NCBI RefSeq assembly: GCF_947179165.1
Contig: NC_077237.1
Span: forward strand, 16,329,523-16,393,522
Direction: 5' to 3'
DNA length: 64,000 nucleotides
Origin: Solanum dulcamara
Lineage: Eukaryota; Streptophyta; Magnoliopsida; Solanales; Solanaceae
Positions 12,801 to 21,794 of this stretch are shown here, one piece after another. The first letter of the stretch is position 1; each line of letters begins with the position of its first letter. Made by a program: the position numbers and the translations under genes. Under the pieces are notes generated by a model. It did no database searches. It was not told where the DNA came from and was given only the letters and a program-made list of their open reading frames with translations.

Positions 12801-15800
12801 CCGAAGGGATATAAAGTTATTTCTTTAAAGAGGAAGATTAAAAGATACAGATGTCATACATAGCTTTCCTTTAGCAGTTGGGAAAACTATGCTTGGTAAG
12901 TTTTTACTGTTAGAGGTTATATTATCAAGTGCAAAACCTTCAGAAATGGAGATTGTTCTGAACCATCCAAGCTTGTTTGTCATGTTTTTTTTTTGAAACA
13001 TTTTGTATATATCAGTACTACCTGGATAACCATATTTACAAAATGTAAGAGTAAAATTTAGACTGAACTTACATCCTTTACAGACCCCAAAATGTCTAGG
13101 ATTGTTACAGTATCATCAGGAAAAGCCTTTGTACACCAAAAACAGAATAACAATATACAGTTAAGCTCAACTTTCTGTATATTACTACTACTATTTCCAA
13201 ACCATCTGACTTTCCTTTCTTTCCATATTGTCCACCAAACACATGGTGGAATAATCCTCCATCTATCCCTAATTCTTGCACCAACTCCAGCTTCTTCCCA
13301 GCTGAAAAGAGTGTCAACAATCTTACTAGGCAATGTCCATGAGATACCTCTTAGATTGATAAAAATCTTCCAAAGCTACTGTCAGAGTTTATATTATCAT
13401 GTGCAAAACCTTCAGAAATGGAGATTTTTCTGAACCATCCAAGCATGTTCGTCATGTTTCTTTTTTGAAACATTTTGTACATATCAGTATTACCTGGAAA
13501 ACCATATTTATAAAAAGTAAGAGAATAAAATTTAGACTGAACTTACAATCCTATACAGACCCCAAAATGTCTAGAATTGTTACAGTACCATCAGGAAAAG
13601 CCTTTGTATTCCAAAACCAGAATAACAATATACAATTAAGCTCAACTTTCTGTATATTACTACTACTATTTCCAAAACATCTACTACTATTTCCAAAACA
13701 TCTGGCATTCCTTTCTTTCCATATTGTCCACCAAATACTTGGTGGAATAATCCTACATCTATCCCTATTTCTTGCACCAACTCTAGCTTCTTCCCAGCTG
13801 AAAAGAGTGTCAACAATCTTACTAGGCATTGTCCATGAGATACCTCTGAGATTGATAAAAATCTTCCAAAGCTGATCAGTGATCGGACAATGTAGAAACA
13901 AAATATATCTTGAAAATAAGGGTATCCCCCTCTTTGCCCCACATTGTCAAGGGTAAGAACAGCCTCATTGGCTAAGATCCAAGTGAAGCATGCTACTTTA
14001 TGAGGCACTCTGATCTTCCAAATAGGCTTCCATGTCCAATTAGTAGTCTGTGGCTCAACCTGATTTAAGATCTTATACCCATCCCTCACTTTGTACACAC
14101 CTTTGCTATGTATGTCCCTTCCACGATAAGCAGTCCATTCCAATTTTTAATCCTTGAAATGCCTCCAAAAACTTGTAAACCTCAGTCAATATTGGGATCT
14201 ATCAATCATTCAAAGGTCTTCCTCTTCATGACATTGTTTGAAAAATCTGCCTGGGAAGAATACATGTGTGAGCTACCAATGAAGTAAGCAACTCTTAAGA
14301 AAAGAGTAAGGTCTAATTGAAAATTAAGCTAATTTAATCATCACAGACCCTCGTGCCAAATATGTAATATTCATACGGAGAACAAAGCTTATATCATTGT
14401 TACAGGCTATGTTGCACGAGCGCAAAGACTCCAGTATTTCAATGTAGAGTCAAATTGAGATGTGGAAACTGAGATTTAGGGGCATGACACCATAAATACA
14501 ATCTTATATGTAGTCAAATTTGCAAGCAGATAATTGTAACTAATTAATTCATCAATTTAGTCTGCATTACTCTTTCTTTTTGGCTCGGTTAGTCATAAGC
14601 TGCATAATCACTTGAGAAATTTCCAAAGTAAACGAAAAGGCAAATATAACACGACCAAGATAGTCAATGTAAACATTTTAACCCATGCATGAGGTGGACC
14701 CTTTGCCTTTTGCTTTTTGGGTTTCGATCGAGTAGTATTATGATCCTCTTTACTAGGTCATGCATTTTGATATTGTGTAGTCAAAGGCGCGCTTGAAGCG
14801 CGCTTAAGCCCTGAAGTGAGGCTCAAAACGCGTTGAGCGCTTCTCCTCGCTTTATGTGCGCTTCAGTGTCGTCATCAAGGTTCTAAGGCAAACTTTTCCT
14901 TGCCAATGAGCCTCTTCTTAAGAAGTGACACTAAACAATTGATATTTCACTTTATCATAATTTGTTTTCAATTTCTTTGGTCATATATTAGTCATGCATG
15001 TTTATAATTATTAGTCTTGGACTAAACATATATATTTGTATTTTTTTCTCCCTTTGCGCCTTTTTTCGTTAAAGCCCACGCTTTATTTGCGCTTTGTGCT
15101 TAAAGCCCCAACGGACCTTAGAGCTTTTTTGCTCTTTTCGTCTTTGATAACACTGGGGACTTGATGTTATTCTTAAACTCCAAATTTACTAAATTGGGCT
15201 GCCATTTTTGGTATATCTGTCATTCTGTTGTCTTTTGAGGAGTTCAAGTCCCGAAGGCATAAGTCCAAAAATAAAATGTTCTAAACAGAATCACCAAAAT
15301 ATCAAAGGATGGCATTCAACTCATCTTTAAGAGGGTCATAAATCATAATTATATTGACATAAGCTTCCGGTATCAGGTCATATATCTGGCGTCTCTGCTT
15401 TATAGATATGCAAATAATTAAAAGTTGATCAACAGAAAGGTGAGAGACAGAAAGCACAAATTTCTGTAAAACATATTCACATACCTGTAAGAATTTCAAT
15501 ATTTGGCAAATCTTTAATAATGTCTATTTAATGGCTTTTGCTACTGTTCAAGTAGTCATTGATTTAGCAGTTACAGGTGTTGATGCCAATATAATTGTCT
15601 TCTCAGTGACTTATCTTTTGAATATCAGGTCTCAGACATCTAGGGTCTTCTAACATTTTGGATTCTCATTTGCAATCAATTCTCGAGGATGTTAAATTAG
15701 TCTACCTTTTAGAAAGAGAAGGTGGCTGGGATGCCAACCAGAACTGGGAGGACATCCTATCTCTTGGAGAACAACAACGATTAGGAATGGTGAGCTCAAA

Positions 15801-16341
15801 AAGTGCTGATTGCTTCTTGACCCAAAAACTTTGTATAGACATGTAATTCATGTTTTGTTTCTTTGCTGCTAACTGATTTGACATTCCTACTAGGCACGCT
15901 TATTTTTTCACAAGCCACGGTTTGGAATCCTTGACGAATGTACAAAGTAAGTAAACAAGCTCAGATCTCAGTGTCTTTCAATTGTATGGAAACTTTTCTA
16001 TGGCCTCGTATACCTGACCCTGCTATTTCCTCTTCTATTTGTAGTGCTACAAGTGTTGATGTTGAAGAGCATCTTTATAGGCTTGCTAAGGAAGCTGGCA
16101 TTACTGTTGTTACATCCTCACAGGTTTGCTTGATGTCTCATTTTTTCATTGGTATTTTATGGCCATCAATCCATATCTTATCAAACTTTTTTCTTGCTAT
16201 GTTTTTCCTCAGCGTCCTGCTTTAATACCTTTCCATTCTCTGGAATTACGGTTGATTGATGGTGAAGGCAAGTGGCAACTGCGTTCAATTAAGATGGATG
16301 AGGGGGAAGGCAAACCAAATGAATACACACAACAATTGTGA
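2573..16341 (+). CDS. ABCD1: Peroxisomal ABC transporter, subfamily D full-length type (PXA1/COMATOSE), 3' part of gene
   Basis: The product imports fatty acids or acyl-CoAs and related substrates (in plants also jasmonate and IBA precursors) across the peroxisome membrane for beta-oxidation. Eighteen exons read in frame: 2573-2811, 2941-3245, 3329-3440, 3524-3682, 4205-4304, 4399-4507, 5453-5543, 6195-6319, 6402-6551, 6626-6698, 10391-10571, 10665-10823, 12045-12188, 12264-12491, 15629-15789, 15894-15946, 16045-16123, 16213-16341 (TGA at 16339). They total 2,597 nt, about 865 codons, close to what Arabidopsis CTS (1,337 aa) has from the same point. All junctions are GT-AG except one GC-AG, and phases fit throughout with no internal stop. 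Order: NBD1, linker, TMD2, NBD2. The start codon, TMD1 and all sequence before Walker A are not in the window. The intact frame suggests function, but a truncated paralogue is not excluded. Confidence 0.95.
3329..3682 (+). other. ABCD1: Inter-domain linker exons of the ABCD transporter
   Basis: Two exons (3329-3440, 3524-3682) encode a polar, Asp/Ser-rich linker that ends at the start of TMD2. The segment TDRQSDAM followed by [10 protein letters not shown] matches the Arabidopsis CTS linker well; the rest is poorly conserved, as is usual for this region. Confidence 0.88.
4508..5452 (+). other. ABCD1: Intron (945 bp) with nothing recognised
   Basis: AT-rich, with donor gtgaat and acceptor acag. 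I see no coding or repeat structure. The same holds for the 651-bp intron at 5544-6194 and the 522-bp intron at 3683-4204. Confidence 0.7.
6320..6401 (+). other. ABCD1: GC-AG intron in the ABCD transporter
   Basis: The exon before it must end ...CTATG and the next begin GTTCACATGG to give Ile-Leu-Trp-Phe-Thr-Trp. The donor is therefore gcaagt at 6320, with acceptor tgcag ending at 6401. GC donors followed by aagt are the commonest minor U2 class. No GT site nearby keeps the frame. Confidence 0.88.
7352..7580. mobile_element. MITE-like repeat, second member of the 2-kb family
   Basis: The left word atgtttggttgctacat pairs with the reverse complement of a word near 7524-7542 (atgttcggtttgatatac). 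The right part shares the gggattataatgcagg word with the repeat at 2018-2453 in opposite orientation. There is no coding capacity. Borders are approximate because the element could extend to about 7600. Confidence 0.4.
8955..9055 (+). mobile_element. LTR-like fragment with TATA box
   Basis: Starts tgttagaatgtcccacatt, contains a promoter-like ccttatataatcc and then caattctcacc...gagctag. I recognise this as a common plant short-LTR/TRIM-type sequence. A diverged second copy follows at about 9447-9540. No internal coding part lies between them. Confidence 0.55.
9059..9738 (+). repeat. Dispersed repeat copy 1 (inverted-terminal, GC-rich ends), interrupted
   Basis: The left end (gttatcaaagacgcgcttaa) and the reverse complement of the right end (gttatcaaaagcaaaaagcg) are inverted repeats. 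The body matches the second copy at 14772-15155 (shared words include aaggttctaaggca, ccttgccaatgag, ctccctttg and cccacgctttatttgcg). This copy is split by the fragment at about 9345-9625. Unclassified; a MITE is the simplest reading. Confidence 0.7.
9345..9625 (+). mobile_element. LTR-retrotransposon 3' end fragment inserted in the dispersed repeat
   Basis: A polypurine tract (about 9438-9453, mostly g) is followed directly by TGTTAATGTTCCACATTG and an LTR-like body resembling 8955-9055. The words tatttg and ctccctttg lie on both sides (about 9311-9340 and 9626-9655), so the insertion came with a duplication of the host repeat. Confidence 0.55.
9829..9866 (+). repeat. (GA)19 microsatellite
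   Basis: Uninterrupted GA dinucleotides, followed by a purine-rich tail. It lies in the large intron of the transporter gene and is likely length-polymorphic. Confidence 0.97.
9958..10057 (+). repeat. 53-bp imperfect tandem duplication
   Basis: Units beginning at 9958 and 10011 share atgctaaa...cacaaagaag...acctgctgggatggaac, with a few substitutions and small indels. Confidence 0.85.
10824..12044 (+). other. ABCD1: Intron (1.2 kb) of the ABCD transporter with a SINE
   Basis: Donor gtgggt, acceptor tgcag. Apart from the SINE at 11720-11838 it holds only AT-rich sequence. Confidence 0.85.
11720..11838 (+). mobile_element. TS-type SINE, 3' part
   Basis: The run gcaacaacctctctacc, then aggtctgcgtacacattacc, gaccccacttgtgggattac and actgggtatg followed by ttgttgtattg is the conserved 3' half of the tobacco TS SINE family and its relatives. 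Its TTG-type tail is at the end. The tRNA-like 5' half with A and B boxes is missing or unrecognisable. TS SINEs are a mark of Solanaceae and close relatives. Confidence 0.85.
12906..13873 (-). repeat. Tandem duplication of the LINE 3' end (about 472 bp period)
   Basis: Copy A 12906-13377 and copy B 13378-13873 begin with the same word (actgt...agag) and both end ...cttccaaagct. Copy B is longer mainly because of a 21-bp internal duplication (13660-13680 and 13681-13701). That duplication adds seven codons in the LINE frame (RCFGNSS twice) without a shift. Confidence 0.92.
12906..14150 (-). mobile_element. LINE 3' end with zinc-binding RT domain (zf-RVT), partly duplicated
   Basis: On the minus strand 14143 to 13880 reads as the start of a zf-RVT region ([20 protein letters not shown]), then a shift into the [14 protein letters not shown] frame and a [17 protein letters not shown] segment typical of the LINE C-terminus. 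The frame is open over long stretches but shifts at least once near 13900, and no RT or endonuclease is present. It lies antisense within the transporter intron. I cannot see a poly(A) tail. Confidence 0.85.
14772..15155 (+). repeat. Dispersed repeat copy 2, uninterrupted
   Basis: Same family as 9059-9738 and in the same orientation. Ends are gtagtcaaaggcgcgcttga and the reverse complement gttatcaaagacgaaaagag. It is about 380 bp with a GC-rich left end made of short inverted words (gcgcgcttgaagcgcgctt). No coding. Confidence 0.72.
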
Positions 16342-17120
16342 CTATGATGATGTATTCCAATGTTGTGAAAACGTTCATATAGGCAAATAATTAATGAATT
16401 ATGAATGTAATACATACATTGCAGTTAGATTGAGGCTAGGAAAATATAAAGTTAGGGAGGGTATACAAAACTATTTAAGTTGTTTCTTGTAATGTTTCAT
16501 ATAGGAAAACGAGTATGTGTATAGCGCCTTGTTCCCATGGTTTTAAGAGGTTTAGGCATAATCTTTCCGGTCAGCCCCCCCATGAATAAAAATGGCAGGT
16601 AGAACTGAGGCTGACAGATTTACTGATTTTATCTTCTACATTTCACATTATATATTATGATGATATTTTTTCTGTTGTGGTCAGCCCCCATGTTTGTGAG
16701 TAGAACAAAGACATGTTAGTAGTACTATCGTGTTCCTCCCCAGGAAGGAAGTTTGGCGTATTTTTCGCTTTCCTTTCTCAGTGTAGGTATACCAAAAACT
16801 TAATGGAGTATCCTTTTATTCTTCTTTTTCCTTTCTATGGACTATAAGTATCTTTCTGCCATTTAGATTATAAGTCAAAACACTGGAAAAGTAGCATTGT
16901 TAGGTTTCTTTTCTTTTTTTCGAAAGAAAATGTGTTGTCTATGCAATACACAAAAAATCCACAAGGATCAAAGCAGTTGGTTTTGTAGAAAAACTCCATA
17001 TCCACCGTGGCTGACTCATATAAAAAGATTGCTTGTAATTGGCTCTCAGTGAATCCCAAGTATGAAGTATGATATAGAGGATAGAAAATCCCATACATGC
17101 CGAAGTCAAAGCAACTATGA

Positions 17121-17139
17121 GATAGATAGATAGATAGAT
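17121..17139 (+). repeat. GATA microsatellite
   Basis: Four and three-quarter copies of gata. Confidence 0.95.
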
Positions 17140-17252
17140 GTGAGTATATATCAGGAATTTAGCAAATCTTGCCATTTGGATGAAAGGAATATCATTTTAA
17201 TGAAAGCCTGATTTTTTCCTTATTAAAGTTTGAGATGCCTAATTTCCCTAGA

Positions 17253-17300
17253 TGATACAATATGACTTTTATCAACTGATACAATATGACTTTTATCAAC
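17253..17300 (+). repeat. 24-bp perfect tandem duplication
   Basis: tgatacaatatgac followed by ttttatcaac occurs twice in direct succession without a mismatch (17253-17276, 17277-17300). Confidence 0.97.
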
Positions 17301-17628
17301 TTAATGATTCATAGTTTGGATTTGAAAGTTCGCAATGTTGGTAGCCTCTCTACTCTTTGTTGAACAAAATTGAAAAAAGAGCCGTATTTGCTCCTATGCT
17401 TGGATAATAGTTTGTATTTACCTTTCGGTTACAAAAATACCCCGATGAGTGGTTGATGTAAGCTATTAGTTCAAATATACTCCTCTTCCGTTAAGACTAT
17501 CCAAGGTGAAGTTCAACACAATAATATAGACAATTAAAATCGATAACTTAAAGACAACTCGGCCAAAACAAAAAAAGAAGATGAAGTAACTCAAAAATAT
17601 ATAAAAAGAATTCCCTAATGTTTGGAGG

Positions 17629-17635
17629 AAAAAAA
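17629..17635 (-). terminator. RNA polymerase III terminator of tRNA-Trp
   Basis: Seven T on the minus strand, about 30 nt past the tRNA 3' end; it is the first run of four or more T in that direction. Confidence 0.7.
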
Positions 17636-17665
17636 GGAATTGGACCGTTTATGGATCGGGGGAGT

Positions 17666-17737
17666 TGAACCCGACGTGAATCGAACACGCAACCTTCTGA
17701 TCTGGAGTCAGACGCGCTACCATTGCTCCACGGATCC
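17666..17737 (-). tRNA. tRNA-Trp (anticodon CCA)
   Basis: The minus strand gives a 72-nt cloverleaf. The acceptor stem pairs GGATCCG with CGGGTTC (two G-U pairs) plus discriminator A; the D arm carries AGCAATGGTAGCG; the anticodon stem-loop is CTGACTCCAGATCAG with CCA; the T arm has GTTCGATTC. No intron and no encoded CCA. It agrees closely with the plant nuclear tRNA-Trp as I know it. A T7 run follows 30 nt downstream. Likely functional. Confidence 0.97.
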
Positions 17738-20725
17738 TTGTTGTTTCTTTCATCTCACAGATATACTTATTTTTCTACGCTTCAAAAATATGATTTATTT
17801 TTTAAAATTTTAAAATCAAACACTCAGACTTATAAAATTCTACGTGGTAATTTATTAATGTATATACGGTCAAAATTCACTATATATTATTTGAAATTAA
17901 GCAATTTTATTTCGGTTAAATTTTTGATCTCATATGACGGTTATAAGAAAGTAGAATAAGTTGAATAATAATTTTAGACCAATAGACCCAGCCCCCCTCT
18001 AGGAGCTTCGGTTGTTTAAAAAAAAAATTAGTAATTTCATATATATATAAATTGGTACATACTTAAATTTGCAACTTTTCTAATTTATTGTGCCACTCTT
18101 ATTTATTCAACTATTTGCTAATCTTTATTCTATTTTTTTTTCTTAAACATCTTTCTTCCCATTGTAATTGAATTGAATGGAATTCGTGGTGTGGATATAA
18201 TAGAATTCATATAATTGAAGAATGAGGACACAATATTAAAGATGAATTAAGTAAATACAATTTTTTCAGTGAATGAACACTCAAATTATCAATTTTCATA
18301 GGGTTCTCCTTTTAAAATTGTTAAAATAGTTCCATCAACTTTTAATTAATTTATGGAAATGCCAGTTTCACTTTTTAACTTATTTTTTCCCTTTAAATTA
18401 AGGAGAGGTAATGATCTGCAAAATCTTATAAAATAATTCTTAAGTGCTTAAGAAAATGACCTTGAGAGTTAAAAAGATTATTTTGGAGATTAAGTTGACA
18501 AACAGGATCAGCATAGAGGATAATTAATTAATGTATCTTTTTCCACTTTATTTTTGCGGCTGTTAATTGTCATATACATACTATTTATGAGTATTCAACT
18601 TTAATAGGAAGATTAGCTTTTCGTCTAAGTGATTCTCTGTAACCGGGGAGTTGCTCGAATGATAAATGCTTTTCATTTTTAATTAGTGAATTTATTCGTG
18701 CTTCATACGGTTGTAAAAATATATTTAAATTTATTATACCCTCTTTTTTATGAAAATAAAATAACTTTTATATAAACAATATATATTTGAGATAATTGAT
18801 AAATGTGAATTATTTAGAAGATATATTACGGAATACGTAGTGTATGAGCATTTTTATTACGTTTACCTTTAGTTTTGTCTTTAATTATGTGCTATAAAAT
18901 CTGTGTAAGCCAGAAAGATGTGAATGAACTTATATCTTTACACTTGCATAAGCATTTTTCTTACAAACTTTTGAAGAATACTAAATGGATTCTACAATAC
19001 TCGAATTCAAATTATTCGAAATTCAATATAAATATCAGACCAAAAGACACATAAGTTACAAAAAGAATAGAAAAAAAATATGAAAAGAATGAAAACAAAA
19101 TTACCAATAAAATAAATAAAACCCCTTTTTCTTTTGCCTATAGAAGGTACTACTCCTTCATAAATTAATTTTATACAAATTACAAACATGAATGAATTTA
19201 CAAAATAAAACCTACACGATATCTAAATAAATTCATTCATCAAATCATCAGAGAATTACAAATATAAATATAATACCACACATAGTATTAGCAAATTTGT
19301 GAAGTATAATATCTACAAATTTTAGTTTTTAAGTCCTTAGTAATATTTTTTTAATGTATTCAGCCATATCTTTTATTTATTTTGTTATAAATAATGCTAC
19401 ATACAAAGTGCTTGCCAATTTTGTGAATTATACTTTTTGAGAATTTAGTCGTTACTAATATTTTTGTATGCATCTAGTCATATTTTTTTTAAATGAATTT
19501 TATAGAACATGAAATAAACTTAAAATTAATAGAAAATCAAATTCAAATTTACGGCAGTTTTTATTTTTATTTTTATGCCTCTCTTTTCCATTTTAGTTTC
19601 TTTTTCCTTTTTCCTCACACGTTAATTATGTGCCTTTCTTAATTACCACTTTTACTCACAAAATTTTCTTTCAAATCAGAAGTCATTTCCTTTATTTTTC
19701 TCCTTGTATTGAATTAAAATTTAAATACCCTCTCTATGTTTGCTTTTTTTTTTTTAAAAAAAAACATCTCCTATCATTTAAATAATTTATCATTATTCTC
19801 TATAAATTTAGGGTGCCTGCATATGGAACATACCAAGACTTATATATGGAACAAAATAAATGAATCATTCTTTGTATATTAACTTTAATTTTGGCAATAT
19901 TATATGGAACCTTTTCTTTTCGTTTTTTTTCTTGACATCTCTATTTTCCTATTTTTCTTATTCCTCTTTATTTGTTTTCATTTTCCTTTCTCTCTCAAAA
20001 CTCCATATATTTCCTTTTGTCTTCTCTAATTTTATGCAAAATCTCCCAATATAATACTTTCTTAAAATATTTTCATTTTTTGTTATACAAATTCAAAGTA
20101 TTTTAATGAAAAAAGGAAGGGAGGACTAAAGAAGAAAAACTACAACATTCATACAAGAGTTTGGGTTGAAAATTGTACCTATTAAATTAACCGTATATTT
20201 TGGCTAAAACTTCTTCAAAAGTTTCAATTCCTGCTTCTTTTCTTCATCTTGTTTCACCCTCGGACGTCAGTCAAATATGATGGTGTTTGGTATCTTGAAA
20301 GGTGATCAAGGAAGAGTTATTCATATAATAATATAATGTGTTGTTAATCCAACATCTCTACAAGAACACAAGATAGTAGTAGTGTTCGTGCTTTGAGATT
20401 ACAAACTAATCTTGGATTATTATGGCCTTTTCCCTTGGACTCATTCTTTCTATGCTATATACTTCTGCAAATTCATATTGTATAAAGTTCATGTTGGCTC
20501 ATGAAAAAAATGAGATGGTGAATGCATATTGTATTCTGTTTATATAGGTGTCTTTCAAATTTAATGGTGTAGAAATCTTTCAAATTCTACAGTTAAGTAA
20601 TGCAGAATCTGAAAGAATTTATTGAAAAAATAAAAATAAAGATTCTTTTATCATAAATGATAAGGATTAATTTTAATATTGAAACGTTTTTATAAAGGTT
20701 TTAAATAAGTTATGACGTTTTGACA
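17738..20725. other. AT-rich intergenic DNA
   Basis: About 3 kb of very AT-rich sequence with homopolymer runs (for example 19746-19764). I see no gene, terminal repeats or domain-bearing frame. A weak SINE-like word (gagttgctcgaatgataaat at 18650) is all that stands out. Confidence 0.6.
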
Positions 20726-21794
20726 TGTAATACCTCGAAAGTTGAAAAGTTTGATTGAAAAAAAAAAGTTTAGAAAATTTGCTAGTGCCAGTTTATACCA
20801 GCCGACCTACGGACCATACAAGGTTCTACGCCTCGTAGGAAGGCAGTCATAGGTGGGGTCCTGAAGTTGAAAAAAATATTAAGTCTCAAATAGGTGCCTA
20901 CGTACCAATCTACGGACCGTATGAGGTCCTACAGTCCGTAGGAGGGGGTTACAGGTCGTAGGTTGTCCCATAGAAGAGATTCAGACAGTTGGATTTTAAG
21001 GCTGAACAGGATGAGAGAGTCTATGAATCTTAGACACATGTATGACCCGTAAAGTGGGGTCGTAGACCAAACTTCAGAAACTTGAATTTTTGCACTGGGT
21101 TTCCACGAGACCATGGACGGTCCATAGGAGGACCTACAGGACGTAGTGGGGTCCGTAGAGATCCTTCGATAGTTATTTTTCAGGGTTATATCAGCCATTT
21201 TCTATTCTTCTAACATCTAAACTATGTCATTTCTAAATTATTTTGAAGCCTTATAACTACCTTTACCCTTCAAAATCCTTCCATTTCCTCCCATTCACTC
21301 AAAACCCCAAAAGCTCTCAAGGAATTTCTCTCTGAAGTCTTCTTCTTCAAGAAAGCTAGGGTTTCAAGGATTCAAGTCTCCTCTCCCAATTCCAAGGTTA
21401 GAATTCATCAAGGTATATGTGAATTTTATCCATGGATCCCTTTTCATCTATGAAGTCCCGAAGAATTTTTAAATTCTCTTTATAATTTTTTTTAAAAATC
21501 TAGGGTTTCTATGATTATGTTATGAGTTCAATCAATTATTATTTTATTCCTTGTTATTGATCTTATTATGTATGATTTGATCTTAATTACATGTTTTCAA
21601 GAATTTTTACATGAACCCACACTATATGCATATGTTGATTTTGAAATCAGGTTTTTAGACTTTAAGCATGAATAATGAATTGAAGAAACTATTATTTTAG
21701 AAATCTTTTGAATGAAATATCAATATGATTTTTATGAAAATGTGGTTTCTTCAAAGTGAATTATTCTCATTATGAAAGATTTCTATGATTTAGC
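20726..21794 (+). repeat. 5' LTR of the 20.7-kb element (truncated)
   Basis: Aligns with the 3' LTR from its TG start to the shared word tttagccactt. After 21794 it continues straight into RNase H coding sequence instead of an LTR end and primer site, so the LTR 3' end, PBS, gag, protease and most of RT were lost in one deletion. Confidence 0.85.

Larger units (their letters stand above)
12492..15628 (+). other. ABCD1: Large intron (3.1 kb) of the ABCD transporter
   Basis: Separates the NBD2 Walker A exon from the signature exon. It holds a LINE 3' end in antisense orientation, part of it duplicated in tandem, and dispersed-repeat copy 2. 14150-14770 and 15160-15620 show no recognisable content. 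Confidence 0.85.
12045..16341 (+). other. ABCD1: NBD2 of the ABCD transporter
   Basis: Six exons. Walker A (GPNGSGKS) opens exon 12264-12491, again after a phase-1 intron; the Q-loop is YVPQRPY, the signature LSLGEQQR (exon 15629-15789) and Walker B FGILDE (exon 15894-15946). At the H-loop position the sequence reads TSSQ, so the switch histidine is glutamine; I recall the same in Arabidopsis CTS, making this a family trait rather than a defect. Lys/Asn at the 15946 junction resolves to Asn only after splicing. The C-terminus is short and ends EYTQQL. Confidence 0.94.
16342..17628. other. 3' flank of the transporter gene, non-coding
   Basis: The 3' UTR should lie here. AT-rich words such as aataattaatgaatt (16385-16399) and gaataaaaat (about 16583) could serve as poly(A) signals but none is decisive. 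There are two small repeats (17121-17139, 17253-17300) and no other gene. Confidence 0.5.

Noticed and set aside
13399..13875. 158-codon plus-strand open frame
   Set aside because: It is the antisense of the LINE zf-RVT coding sequence; the minus strand carries the recognisable domain.
18650..18720. SINE 5' end (gttgctcgaatgataaat, tRNA-like)
   Set aside because: Only a short resemblance; no B box or 3' tail could be placed.
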